The notes beneath the pieces are model-generated. The model was not told where the DNA came from, did no database searches, and was given only the letters and a program-made list of their open reading frames with translations. The position numbers were made by a program, and so were the translations under genes. From Reticulascus tulasneorum (Eukaryota; Ascomycota; Sordariomycetes; Glomerellales; Reticulascaceae), in the NCBI GenBank assembly GCA_001557505.1, contig LSAX01000005.1, positions 3,162,001 through 3,226,000 of the forward strand: a stretch of DNA of 64,000 nt. The letters run 5' to 3'. Shown here one piece after another: positions 31,797 to 42,347 of the stretch. The stretch's first letter is position 1. Each line of letters starts with the position of its first letter.

Positions 31797-33823
31797 GCTG
31801 TAGAGTTTATATCGGATGGAAAATATTAAGTGGCACTTGGGTAGGAAGTCTCGATTAGAAGAGTAAACTTGGGAATGCTGAATGTTGCTTGGATCTAGAG
31901 GTTCAGTTGTAAAAGACGAGGACGAAGCTACCTTGTTATACCGGATTTTGGGTACTTGCTCAAAGTAATCCATTGCCTCGCAACTAATGAACTACGCAAA
32001 ACCGATACCGATTCTTTGGCCCCGTTTGTCCAGCCTCATCACTCGTGCTCATGGATCTTCACATTTCGCGTTCGGTCTCGCATCGCACCGTGATTCGCCA
32101 AAACTTTTGTTGGCCCGGTTTCGCGACAAGCTTTAGTGGGGAAGCGCATTGAAGGTCTGACTCTGAATTCAGTGCAGCAAACTTATTAATCTACGAGGCG
32201 CTATTGTTGAGGTCACTGCAGGGCTGATGTCCACTCAAGTATGCCCCCGCTATTATGCTAAAACACACCTAATAATTAGCATCAAGCTCCACTACAGCCC
32301 TATGGGGGCGCTACGTTGCTGGCTGTGAAAAACACAGGCCGGTCGAGGCTGCCAAGCAAAAGAACGGGCTAAGGAACTCGTGTGGTGACGAATACGTGAA
32401 TACGTACGTATACTAACAATTCCGGAGTCTCGAAGGCCCCCCTTTTTCTGGTACTCACCTCATTGGCTAGGGAAGCACGCTGTGGTTGTTTTGGCCCTGC
32501 TTCCCTTCGAGGATAACGTGGTTTCCCTTCACAATGGCACGAACAGTAGTGCTGCCAGATCGAACAAACCCAGGAGGCAATCCATCGTGGCCGCGCGCCA
32601 GCGATAGTGGCTACGAGCGAAGAAGTCTCCAATTTCTCCTTCCTTTATCGAGATGGCGATTCCTAGATACCAACGGGCCGTCATTCGCGACCACGCATCT
32701 GAAAGTCCAAGCTTAGGAACAATTCTAACCATCAAAGCTTCGACGTGAGAATACAGAGCCATATATCAGTGGGAAGCTATTCGAGACTGGTGTTGAAGAA
32801 CTCACATGGATCTTATCTCGGTTCTATGCCTTTATGCTGATTTTGCAAGCCGCTCCAGATTGTAAAGAGTGCCCGAGGAACTTGACCAAAATCTGGTCCG
32901 GTGTTTATCATCAGTCCGCTTCGGAATAACCTGGTTGCCAGCGGTTGCGTGTTGATACGCATGGTAGAGAGACCTGTTCCAGACCTCGAGTGTGTTTTCA
33001 CATTGAGCGATCGGTCCATTGTCGGAACAACTTACTCGACTGTACTTCGTACGGACTTCGTAGCAATCCCTCGTTTCTTTGAACAGGGTCTTCTGGATGG
33101 TCGGGTCTGTGTGTCCTACATATTACTACGTATGCAAGGTTGTGAGGTGTCAGCGTTAAGCCGAAAGGGGAGGATTCGCGGAAGAACGTTACATTTCAGC
33201 TGGGAAAGAATCTGCATAACGATTATCAAAGCAATCTGATAGGACACGGGCAGACCGCCAATGCCCAAAAAGACATCGCATGCTCGCTTCTCAGTTTTGG
33301 GGCCGGCCTAGGGTCGGGACCGCCTGGGGAAAGCAGTCCGTCCCAGCGGCAGCTAAAATTAGGGTTTAACATGGGACGAATAACGAACCCAGATTGCGAT
33401 CTCTGGAATCAAACTTGACGTTCCCATCTATCGTTGAGAAAGCGTGTCCACTCTTGATGCTGTGTAGAGAGCACGCTCGGTGCAAACCATTTAAGTCGTG
33501 CTCAATGATTGAAGCAGGGCCCATCTACGACATCGCGTGGCTCCCTGTACTCTCGGTCGTGTTATTGGATCATCTCGCCGCCGTTGGTGGTGGCTTCGTG
33601 GCGTTGGGTCCCTGGGCATGGGCTTGGCTGCATGCTTTCAGCCAGCCCATCGCAAAATGAGATGCATGCACCCCCGACCATCAGAATTCAGATGCAGCAT
33701 GTTTAAAGGAGGGCCACGCCCTAGATGTGATTCTTGGGTTCTTCTTTTTGGGCAACTGCAACCTTGCTGCTTGACCTCATACCCTGTGTGCAGCACCAGA
33801 CAAAGCCAAGAAGCAGCACGACA
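31797..33823. other. Intergenic region with possible gene relic on the minus strand
   Basis: Between about 32.43 and 33.12 kb the minus strand holds several coding-like fragments in different frames, including DAWSRMTARWYLGIAISIKE (32.6-32.7 kb) and GSTTVRAIVKGNHVILEG (32.5 kb). They contain stops between them and I could not link them by convincing introns. This could be a decayed or unusually spliced gene. The remaining sequence looks featureless; its right end is the promoter of the next gene. Confidence 0.3.
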
Positions 33824-35032
33824 ATGGTGTTGTTCCCCCAGCTCGTTCTTAGTTCGGCCGTGTTGCTGAGCGTCGCCAGCGCAGCGTTCATCCAGCCACG
33901 GGCATGTTCCAAAGACAACTGCCTTCGCGCTCTTGAGAAGAAGGAGCGCGAAGCCAGCGTCTACAGCTTCTGCACCTCTTTCTTGTCTGCCTCTGTCCCA
34001 GCAACGGCAACGGCGGGGATTCCTACTTATTTAGGCAATTGCGGTCCTCAATATGTGCCAAAATTGAGTAGCGCCTGCCCTTGCTTCCTGGCCACAGCCA
34101 CATACGGCACCTCATCGACGAGGTCATCAACAATCTCAAGCACTTCAACAGCCTCGACCACTTCTACAGCTTCAAGCACTTCTACAGCTTCAAGCACTTC
34201 TACAGCTTCAAGCACTTCTACAGCTTCAAGCACTTCTACAACGAGCTTGACGTCGACTGCTTGCTCTGATGTTACCACCACGGAGACAATCACCGTACCC
34301 GTCACGGGCACTTGCACCGCGGCACCTACAAGTACCATCACAGTCCCGGGCGACACCAGCACTTGTCCATCGCCAACCGCTTCAACAATTACGGAGACCG
34401 AATCAATTACGGAGACCGTGTCAATTCCTGGTACAACCACAACCGAGGTCTCCACTTCGACAGTCGTCGTAACGAGCACGAGAACTGTGCAAACAATCGA
34501 GCCATCGACCTGCTCGCGGCCGCTCAGGAACTCTGGTTTCGAAAATCCAGCTGCCGTGACGCATCCTTGGGAATTTGCGTCAGCAGGGTCCCATGGCACC
34601 GGCAGTGGGGTAGGCCTGCCATCGACCCAAGGGCCCCTCTTCGACCTTCCTCCCGGCGGCCCACATTCGGGTTCCGTTTGCTTGTTAATAAAGGAAGTAT
34701 CGGCTTCATCAGACTATTTTATCCGCCTTTGGCAGGGATTCACCCCATGTTATTCAGGAACGTATGCGCCTACTCTATGGTATACAGCAGACAGTGCCGC
34801 CGGCACGTTTACATTCACACTGAGAACATACCTCTCTTCGGTGAGTAACGTTGGCTCATCGGTTCTTCGCAGTAACTCTGTGAGAACTGTGCCCGGCTCA
34901 ACTAGTTGGCAACAAGTTGTTTTCGATAGTTGGACCGCAGACCTTGCTACTGGCTCCGTGTATTTAGACGTCCGATCAAGCCGCTCAGATTGGAAGTTGT
35001 GGCTTGACGACATTGCCCTACAAATTGTATGA
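33824..35032 (+). CDS. Secreted Cys-domain / Ser-Thr stalk / jelly-roll protein
   Basis: A 402-residue single-exon protein. Signal peptide MVLFPQLVLSSAVLLSVASA is followed by a small Cys module (CSKDNCLRALEKKEREASVY..FC.SFL, IPTYLGNCGP, LSSACPCF), then a 130-residue Ser/Thr-rich stalk with STSTAS repeats, Val/Thr-rich segments and TETVSIPG-type motifs, and finally a C-terminal domain of about 150 residues starting LRNSGFENPAAVTHPW and ending WKLWLDDIALQ. The last part has the typical start and end of a carbohydrate-binding CBM4/9-like jelly roll. A cell-wall or adhesion role is likely. The N-terminal Cys module recurs in the gene at 50.8-52.0 kb with a different C-terminus. Confidence 0.8.
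   Translation: MVLFPQLVLSSAVLLSVASAAFIQPRACSKDNCLRALEKKEREASVYSFCTSFLSASVPATATAGIPTYLGNCGPQYVPKLSSACPCFLATATYGTSSTRSSTISSTSTASTTSTASSTSTASSTSTASSTSTASSTSTTSLTSTACSDVTTTETITVPVTGTCTAAPTSTITVPGDTSTCPSPTASTITETESITETVSIPGTTTTEVSTSTVVVTSTRTVQTIEPSTCSRPLRNSGFENPAAVTHPWEFASAGSHGTGSGVGLPSTQGPLFDLPPGGPHSGSVCLLIKEVSASSDYFIRLWQGFTPCYSGTYAPTLWYTADSAAGTFTFTLRTYLSSVSNVGSSVLRSNSVRTVPGSTSWQQVVFDSWTADLATGSVYLDVRSSRSDWKLWLDDIALQIV
34159..34240. repeat. 18-bp in-frame minisatellite
   Basis: Four near-perfect copies of cacttctacagcttcaag plus a partial fifth, coding for STSTAS units in the stalk. Copy-number change would preserve frame and alter stalk length. Confidence 0.9.
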
Positions 35033-35741
35033 TTAGTACTGTTTTGGCTCACTGCTTAATGTTATGTCGAGGCAGGAATAGGAAGGCTCTGATACTTTCT
35101 CAGGAAAGGACATATTGCGGTGCCTCCTGGACAAGAACTCAAATTGTGGTGGTGCGAAATGTCTGCCATGATGGTCGCTGGAACTCCTGCATTTTAGAGT
35201 TGGGGGCATGTATATTTCTACCTAGATTTCACCCCATGTCCGTTGAGGACTCGTGGGAGCACAACACCTTAATTTACTTTACATCAGGCCAGCGTGGAAG
35301 TCGCGTATTTTGTCGTGAAGTGCATCGATGAGTCAGGAGATGTCAACCAGAATATCTTGCGTATCTACCTACGCCTAACACGATTTTGCAACGTTGAAGT
35401 GCGGCGTAGTAACGCAGCAGCGGCGAGTTGCGATAGAGATACTCGACACATGCATTGCCTTGGTGGAGTTCGGGCGACATCCTACTTGGCATGCTAGAAC
35501 AATCCTGCATCCCAGGCGCCAAGGCACCAATTCAACGGACTGCTTCGACAGTTACTTCAAAGATTCGGTTTACGAAGACTGGATCCATGTCTGTGTTGAT
35601 GCTGTGAGTGCGGTATACTTTGCAGATAACCATAGCGCAAGCTTCCAAAAGTCGCTGATTCTCATTTTTAACCCACGAGACAACAGCCTTTATCTTTATT
35701 AAACTTGACTACTAATGTCTACTCAAAGAAGCAGAAGGTTG
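35033..35741. other. Intergenic spacer between convergent genes
   Basis: 3' flanks only. A 102-codon frame at 35394-35702 has no recognisable motif. Confidence 0.5.
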
Positions 35742-36312
35742 CTAAGGAAAGCGTCCAAGAGACACATCTGGCTGCTGATCCAACAGATGAATCAAAGGCA
35801 AAAACAACGTCTCGCCGCTCTCCTTCGAGGACGAATTGATGGCGCGCATGTCGTCCCACGTCTTCCAAAACCAAGCGGCACACTTGTCTGGTTCCATTGG
35901 CTGCATCTGAATCAGCACGGCAGTCGGCACTGTATGGAAAGTGATACACACCTTTGGCTCTGCCGTTGGATCTTCCATCTCGCACTGCACAAACAGTGTG
36001 ATGTAGTGGCCCCCGCGGTCACCGAAGACATCGTTCGTCACCGCCACCACACGCAAGCCGCGCACCCGCAGCCCGGTCTCCTCAAGCGCCTCCCGCTCCG
36101 CACATGCGACAAAGGACTCGCCGAACTCGAGATGGCCGCCCGGGACTTGCCACGTGCCTGAAGAATTAGTGGATGGGCAGACTAAATTGGAGCTCGTACC
36201 GCATCTTACCGGCACCATGGCTGCCCGCGCGTTTGCCTGCGACAACCTGGCCGTTTTGGTTGTATATAATGGCTGCTACGCCGACGCGTGGATGGGGGTT
36301 CACCGCTGCCAT
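35742..36312 (-). CDS. Nudix hydrolase, NUDT15-like
   Basis: Exons 36312-36210 and 36157-35742 give 172 residues; the intron is 52 bp. The sequence opens HPRVGVAAIIYNQNGQVVAG, then GKRAGSHGAG/TWQVPGGHLEFGES and the full Nudix box GGHLEFGES..ACAEREALEETGLRV, with its two metal-binding Glu. The GKR.GS.GAG..Q.PGGHLE run is typical of NUDT15-type nucleotide diphosphatases, which clean oxidised or modified nucleotide triphosphates. The frame stays open upstream to an ATG at 36648, adding 112 residues whose first 43 are Arg/Ser-rich and acid-free, like a mitochondrial presequence; two isoforms are possible. The chosen start matches family length. Confidence 0.88.
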
Positions 36313-37367
36313 ATAGTCTTCTTGTTCTGCACTTGTTCCCTGGGTTTGATTGTTGTTGGTGGAAGCTGATGACACTGGGCCGCAACCTGACTCATACTCG
36401 GCTTGTGCCGGGCCGACAAGGTTGAACAACCGGCGTGGCTGAGCCCGATTGCGTCCGGCACCGATGAGGTTGAACCGCGCTCGACCTGATCTGGCAGATA
36501 TCAGTTTACGCAGATCACGCTCCGTGGAGTAAAGTGCAGAAAGTTTGCAGAACCAAGAACTAGAGTAAATTAAACAACGAGAGGAGAAGAGACTCTGCTT
36601 CGCCTGTAACAATGAAACGTGCGAGCGAAGTCGAGGGGGACGAAGCATGATTGCCTACTCGGCTCCCTACCTGTTTGACTTGGATTTGCGTCTTTAGATG
36701 AGTCGAAGCCGTCAGATAAGCGCTGCCACAAGTTGAGTCGATCTTGGATTCGGCAGAGATGCGACAAAAGGACGCGTTCAATTTCTGGGATTGGTTCTAG
36801 GCACAGTTCCTGTCCCTGCGAATGGTGTACGTGTGACTAAGCTGGTCACGTGCTGAGCTACATGGGTTTTCCTAGTGTTGGATCAGCAGGCCGCATGCAC
36901 ATATCGTCATAGTTCGTATCTGAGTTCCCGTTTATCGTCAGTTACGTTTCGTGACTCATGCTTTCTATATGGTCTAAATCTCTATCAAATTCCATTCCAG
37001 TCGTTGCCCATCCGGCTTTTACCCGGCAGACGTTGTTTTATCCAGTATTCAATATCGTTTACTCTAACGTCCACAACTCCTGCTGCTACCTGCCGAGCAT
37101 TGCAACTCCATAATTGTCATCGACGTAATTGGGAATATCTTTAGAAAATCATGGTCCCGGCTATGATACCATCAATAAATGCCAAACCGCAACAGCGTTT
37201 ATTCAGTCCTAGTATCAAATATTCATCCCGTGCCTAAGTACGGCTCTCAAACGGACGAGAAACTTGGTGGTAAGCGGAGCCACCAAGTGGAAAACCAACG
37301 CAGTACGGTGCTGCTAACGGATGCCGCAGCCTCTCAAGGGATTGTGGTTTCCCATATCCTAAAACTG
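36313..37367. other. Intergenic region with possible 5' extension of the Nudix gene
   Basis: 36313-36648 is in frame with the Nudix gene and could be leader or coding. Within it, two copies of an RFNL(I/V)G-type unit occur in the translation. The rest to 37367 shows no gene. Confidence 0.45.
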
Positions 37368-38839
37368 TTAGCTGCGCATCATCAGAAGGGAGGAAACATA
37401 CGTCTCGTTGGGACACATCCAGTTCGCCTTCAACCATGGCTGGCACGTGAAGAAGCCCTGGCTAACGTGGCCATCCTCGCGCAAAATACCCATGCGCCAC
37501 TGCCAGTCCGTCTGCAGCTGCAGTCCGTTAAGCGCTAGCCAATATCCCAAGAGGCCTTCGGCGTCGCAGCGATTGGCATGTCCAAGATCCGTTCGGTTGT
37601 GGTCAATATCGAGCACGTCGGACCAGTCCCAGCGCGGTGCGATTGCGAGAAAGGTTTGGAGCCCGCTGTAGATGTTATAGTACGTCCACATGGCGCTCGC
37701 GCGTCCGTAGCCGGCGATATCGGTGACGCCCGTGTGCATGGACCCGTCGTGGTGGAGCCCCCAATACATGAGATCGTACGTCGCCCGAATGTTGACTACT
37801 ATGCCATGATCGAGAGCTGGTAGTGGCGGGGCCTCCTCAACCTTGATATCGGGTCGGAAGCGCAGAATATAGTCGTACTGCACCGCGTTTTCAACCATGT
37901 AGCGCTGCATCTGGTGGCCAGTCTGGTAGAGCGCGTGATATTGAGAGAGCAGGCGCGCAAGCTTCTTTCCACACTTATCTTGTGTAGCCTGGGGGAAGGC
38001 CGCCGGATCTTGTTTATTCGTACTTGCCGGAACCATCGAAAAGGTTTTGAGATGGTCGCCCAGGCACGATTTCAGGTGCTCATAAGCACTTTCGCTCTCT
38101 TGGTCGTAAATGTCCTCCTCGTACGTGAACACGTGTACATCCACGCCACCCGAACCAGTCCACTTGGAAATAATGTGCTCTCGATGTGAATCGCAGACAC
38201 TCCGATAAGATCGAAGATATCCAGTGTAGGTGATCGCAAGCCGGCCTAGGCAATTCAGTATTGGTTCGTCAATGTTAAAGCAGGATACTTACCCTTGTCT
38301 TCGATCGGTCGGTGGATTGTGCATAAGGTCTTGTCGGCTGCCTTGATTCGGAGGAGTCCGTCGTCGTGCAACTCCAGTACAGCTGCAGGCGAGTCTGAAG
38401 CGTGGCAATCGAGAAGCAGGTTGGAGTTCCATGCGATGCCGTGTAGGGGGTCCTCGGACGGGTGGATCCAGCTTAACTCAAGCACCCCATCCGTCCTCAG
38501 CTCGGTTCGCCACTCTACATTTAAGTGCATAGCAGTATCGGACGAGAAGTGTGTTTTGTCGGCAACCACATCGCGGAGTATCAAGGCCCCGCCATCGCCA
38601 AGATGGAACTGGTAACGCCCAGACGGAGACGTCAAACCAAGCGCGCCGAGCGCCTTACCTGCCTGAAGCACAGAGCCACTATCTGGAGCGGGGGACTGAA
38701 GCTTTAGCGAAACGTGCGAGTCCAATTGGGCGTATGTAAGAAACAGCAAAAGCCCAACGAAGCTAATGACAACGAGGACGACTAGTCTTGCCTTGTATTT
38801 CTGCTTGATTCCTTCGGCCGTAAGTCTGAGTAGAGACAT
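37368..38839 (-). CDS. Type II membrane lectin-glycosyltransferase-like protein
   Basis: Exons 38839-38293 and 38245-37368 give 474 residues; the intron is 47 bp. A short cytosolic tail is followed by a signal-anchor (ARLVVLVVISFVGLLLFLTY, residues 17-36). Residues of about 60-180 resemble a bulb-type mannose-binding lectin (LTSPSGRYQFHLGDGGALIL, LLLDCHAS, AAVLELHDDGLLRI). The C-terminal 290 residues look like a Golgi or ER glycosyltransferase-type domain: RLAITYTGYLRSYRSVCDSH, VDVHVFTYEEDIYD, YDYILRFRPDI. Anchoring and domain order suggest a luminal glycan-modifying enzyme with a binding module. The 3' end is ambiguous: GTATGT near 37400 could start a further intron, giving a different short C-terminus. 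Confidence 0.75.
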
Positions 38840-39382
38840 TTTTGAAGCGTCAGCTGAAGGGCAGTCGTGCCGACAAACTACCCATTCTTATTGTCGATGC
38901 AATGAAGAGTCCATAGAGAGGTGAGGTGAGATGCGAGACCGCGCCCTTTCGGAGCAACCCGAATTCGAGCCAAATTTCCGAAGGCCCCACAACCACAAGC
39001 TGACATACCATAGTACATATATATAGACTAGAAGCAACAGTGGATACGTGAATGCCATGTTTTTTTTGCGGCGAGAATGAATATTAATGACGTCTGCATA
39101 CTAGTACCGCCCGAGTGTCACCAACAGGAGAACCGCCAGGTGTCCCCTGCCGGTAGTCGCGCGGCATCACGGCCATTGATATCCACACTAAACCTTTTGT
39201 ATGTTGTATCACAATGGCCAGTTGGGCTTATCGAGAAGTGGTGGGGCGAGACAACGTTTGGTATACAAAGGTGGACAAACTCCAGCTGGCCAATCGAGGT
39301 AGACACTGAAGAACTGGTGCCGAAATGAAGAGAACGACAAAACCCACCATGCCACTACTATACACGTCCAGACTTTACATAC
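38840..39382. other. Intergenic spacer
   Basis: 5' flank of the lectin-glycosyltransferase and 3' flank of the DUF4360 gene. Includes an eight-base T run at 39060-39067; nothing else is seen. Confidence 0.5.
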
Positions 39383-40271
39383 TCATGTCCCTGTCTCGGT
39401 TGGCTTGACAGTGGCCGATGTCTCAGTGGGTTCCACGGATACTGATGTCTGAGTTGTTTCAACGGGTGTAGCACTAGAGCTCGGGCTTGGGCTTGGTGTC
39501 GCGGTCGACGATGTGACTATCTCTGTCTCACACAACCTCCAGATCCACTGTAGCCGCTCCGTAACTGCTGTTGTCGTTGCATTTTCCGAAGACGAGACAC
39601 TCCTCCGGCCGAAGGCCGCCAAGCCCGAAGTCTCTGATGCCAACATTGCCACACGGAAATTGATGTTAGCAATACCAACATTGCCGTTCTCGCCGATGCA
39701 CGGCGACCACGCCCCCTCCGTTTCGGTCTGGAGCTCAACAGTAACGTTCCCACTCTTGGTCTCGGCCCCCGGATTTTTGAACGCTATTTCGTGGGTAATC
39801 TGGACGACTCGTCAGGACTGAATTCCGGCATGGGCCAGGGAGAGGTGGGGCTCTTACTCTGGCGAAGTTGGTGAATGACCACCAGCTTGTCACGTAGGCG
39901 GTAAATGTCGCGTTTGGATCGACCGCCGCCGAGCCGAGCACTGTCACCTTTCCCAGGGCGACTTGCCATCCCGGGGTGCCGGCATCAAGGGAAAGATGCA
40001 CCTCGCAGTTCTTGGAGACAACCCGCGGGGCGCCAGTGCCGCCGGCCTCGGCGGTGAAGTTGAGAAATTGGAACTCGAGGTAGTCAGGCGCATCCCCCTG
40101 AGTGAGGAACTTGGTGGTGCCTTGCGGGCAGCCGCTGCCTGAGGCTTCAGCAGATAGGATCTTAGGAATGGCAGGGCCCACCGGATGTGGTTCATCGAAG
40201 AAGATGCCATCACATTGCACCGAGCCCACCACGAGGCCAAGGAGCAGCAAGTCAAAGGTTGAGTGGAACAT
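39383..40271 (-). CDS. Secreted DUF4360-domain protein
   Basis: Exons 40271-39858 and 39799-39383 give 276 residues; the 58-bp intron has a CTGAC branch point. A signal peptide (MFHSTFDLLLLGLVVGSVQC) precedes the DUF4360 pattern: PKILSAEASGSGCPQGTTKF, NCEVHLSLDAGTPGWQVALG, FTAYVTSWWSF, GNVTVELQTET, AWSPCIGENGNVGIANINFR. After the domain comes a segment containing ATTTAVTERLQWIW, then a 50-residue Ser/Thr/Pro tail ending in TETGT. DUF4360 proteins are secreted, mostly fungal and bacterial, with unknown function. The O-glycosylation-prone tail suggests wall association or a spacer; no clear GPI signal is seen. Confidence 0.88.
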
Positions 40272-41346
40272 AACAGCGATACGAGAGTCTGTGAAAATTT
40301 TACACTTGCAAAGCAAATCAGTCCCCAGAGTGTCGTCCACGCTGCCTTTATGAACGGCTCTACAAAACCAAAGTTCATGCCTTCTATAAGGCGAGTTTAT
40401 CCACAACTGGAGCCGAAAGAATCAGCATCCGGGTTTCCCAAATGGTGGGTCACCACTCTATTGTACATGAACCGCCCAAAATAGCCGCCAATGAACGCCT
40501 TGCCCGTCTCCGAACGCAATTAGCGTCCCGTCAGGTTCAACTTTTAGTCACCAGAATATACGGCTGACGCATTATATACGGAGCGGGACGTTGTCTCGGT
40601 CGGGTTTCTCCGTGATGACGGGGGTTGATAGCTCGAGGAGTGTTTTCCCGCCCCCACACGCCGACTAGTCGCCCAAGGTCATTCTAAACACCCGTAGCGT
40701 ATCCTAACACATCATAAAGTAGCCGCTAGCTTGTGTTACACTTTCTGTAGTTGATTCTATTGGTGGAGGCTCTCTGGTCCGTGGCATGCTTAAGTCTACG
40801 CCGCATCATCGGTCTTTGCTTGGTGGGAAACGGCGTACACTTGCCGTGCTCGAGTATGTTGTGCTCCCGTAGCTATAGACTCCTATAGTGTTCCGGCCCG
40901 GTATCCGAGTATCCTGGTTGAGTAGTGGACTATTCTCGGTTCTTGCTATGCCTCAATCTGTTACTGCTCTTCACTTCTGCGCCTCTGTTATTCCCCTTTC
41001 AAATTCCCTAGACTTTACAATCTGCCAGTAAGCTCTGCTTGATCTCGAACATACCCTGCTACCAGGAGACAAAACCAACATAGTCGTCACGTTCCCAATT
41101 GGGAAAGGCGAAAAGAGACCATATCATAATCATACTAGTAATTTATTTTGCATATTCTACTTCTGGTGACTGCGACCAGCGCACGAGAAATCGTTACCAG
41201 AAGTGTGCATATATCAGGCCTCACTGGTAGAGCCACTCTGGTCTTTGACTGCAGTGGCTGTCCCTTGCATGCATCAGAAATAGCTCGTTTTCTTGCTGAA
41301 CAACATGCAGTGCATCTGCGACCTCGTCTCATTTCTGGCCATGTCC
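40272..41346. other. Intergenic spacer
   Basis: 5' flank of the DUF4360 gene and 3' flank of the repeat-protein gene. No gene or repeat recognised. Confidence 0.5.
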
Positions 41347-42347
41347 CTATGCCACAACCGCCCCTCGCTTCGCAAATCGAAGGCTGCGTCTCACGCGAGC
41401 TGCGGGCGGGGTAGACTCGGCAGCGGCTTCGGCGGCCGTGACTACGGAGGTGGGTGCTGCCGCATCCTTGGCTTTCTTTGCTGGTGGATCGGCGTCTTTC
41501 CCTTTCTTTGCGGGAGGAGGCGGAGGCGCTGTAGCGGCAGCCTCACCAGCGGCAACAGCGGCGGTGGCAGTTCCGGCATCCTTTCCTTTTCCGTTGTCCT
41601 TGGCTTTCCCATCATCTTTCGCCTTCTTGGCAGGGGGAGCCGTGGCTGCGGCTTCACCAGCTCCAACGGCCGCTGTCGCATTCCCAGCATCTTTTGCTTT
41701 CTTCGGTGGTGGAGGAGGGGGAGTAGCGGCCCTCTCAGCGGCTGAAATAGCCCCAGTAGAATTTCCGGCATCTTTCCCTTTTGCGTCTTTTGCCTCCTTC
41801 GCTTTCGGTGGTGGTGGCGCGGTTGCGGCGGCCTCGGCGGCAGAAACAGCTCCAGTAGCATCTCCGGCGTCCTTCCCCTTGCCCTTACCAGCATCTTTTG
41901 CCTCCTTCGCCTTCGGTGGTGGAGGGGCGCCCGAGACTGCGGGAGGGGGTGGTGGTGGAGCGGTCGCGGCGGCCTCGGCGGCGCCAATAGCCCCTGTCGC
42001 AGCTCCAGCATCCTTCCCCTTCTTAGCGTCCTTTGCATCCTTTACCTCCTTCGCCTTTGGTGGTGGTGGAGTGCCCGAGACCACAGGAGGAGGTGGCGGT
42101 GGAGGTAGGGTCTGGAGCGCCTCGGCAGGCACAGAACCGGTTGCTTCTTGTCTCTGTTAGTACTAGCCTCTAGCACCCACCATCTTCGACACTTACCAAT
42201 GGTAGCTACGCCGACGTCGGTAGCACCCAACCCATCAGCACGGTTTACAAGCTCTAACTGTCGTCCTGCAGCTATATGTGCGCTTGTACAAGAGCTGAAG
42301 AGCAGAGCAGCAATGGCGATCTTTCGAAAGATAAGAGTGGAAGCCAT
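41347..42347 (-). CDS. Secreted Lys/Ala/Pro-rich repeat protein
   Basis: Exons 42347-42197 and 42146-41347 give 316 residues; the 50-bp intron has a perfect TACTAAC branch point. A signal peptide (IAIALLFSSCTSAHIAAG region, residues 10-27) is followed by about seven imperfect repeats of roughly 35 residues: a Pro run (PPPPPP), KAKEAKDA or KKAKDAG, then a helical T/G-A-A-x-A-A-E-A-A-A-T segment. Composition is like histone H1 but the protein should be exported. The end reads ARVRRSLRFAKRGAVVA, with two Kex2-type dibasic sites releasing SLRFAKR and GAVVA. I know of no named family. It could be a wall protein, an antimicrobial-like cationic protein or a Kex2-processed precursor. The opposite strand is open for 240 codons only because of base composition. 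Confidence 0.75.

Noticed and set aside
34048..34599. 183-codon minus-strand frame rich in Val/Glu
   Set aside because: Antisense to the Ser/Thr stalk; the EVLEAV pattern is only the complement of STSTAS repeats.
41438..42160. 240-codon plus-strand frame rich in Ala/Gly/Ser
   Set aside because: It is the complement of the Lys/Ala/Pro repeat gene. Repetitive GC-rich codons keep the reverse frame open, and it lacks a signal peptide, domain or splice logic.
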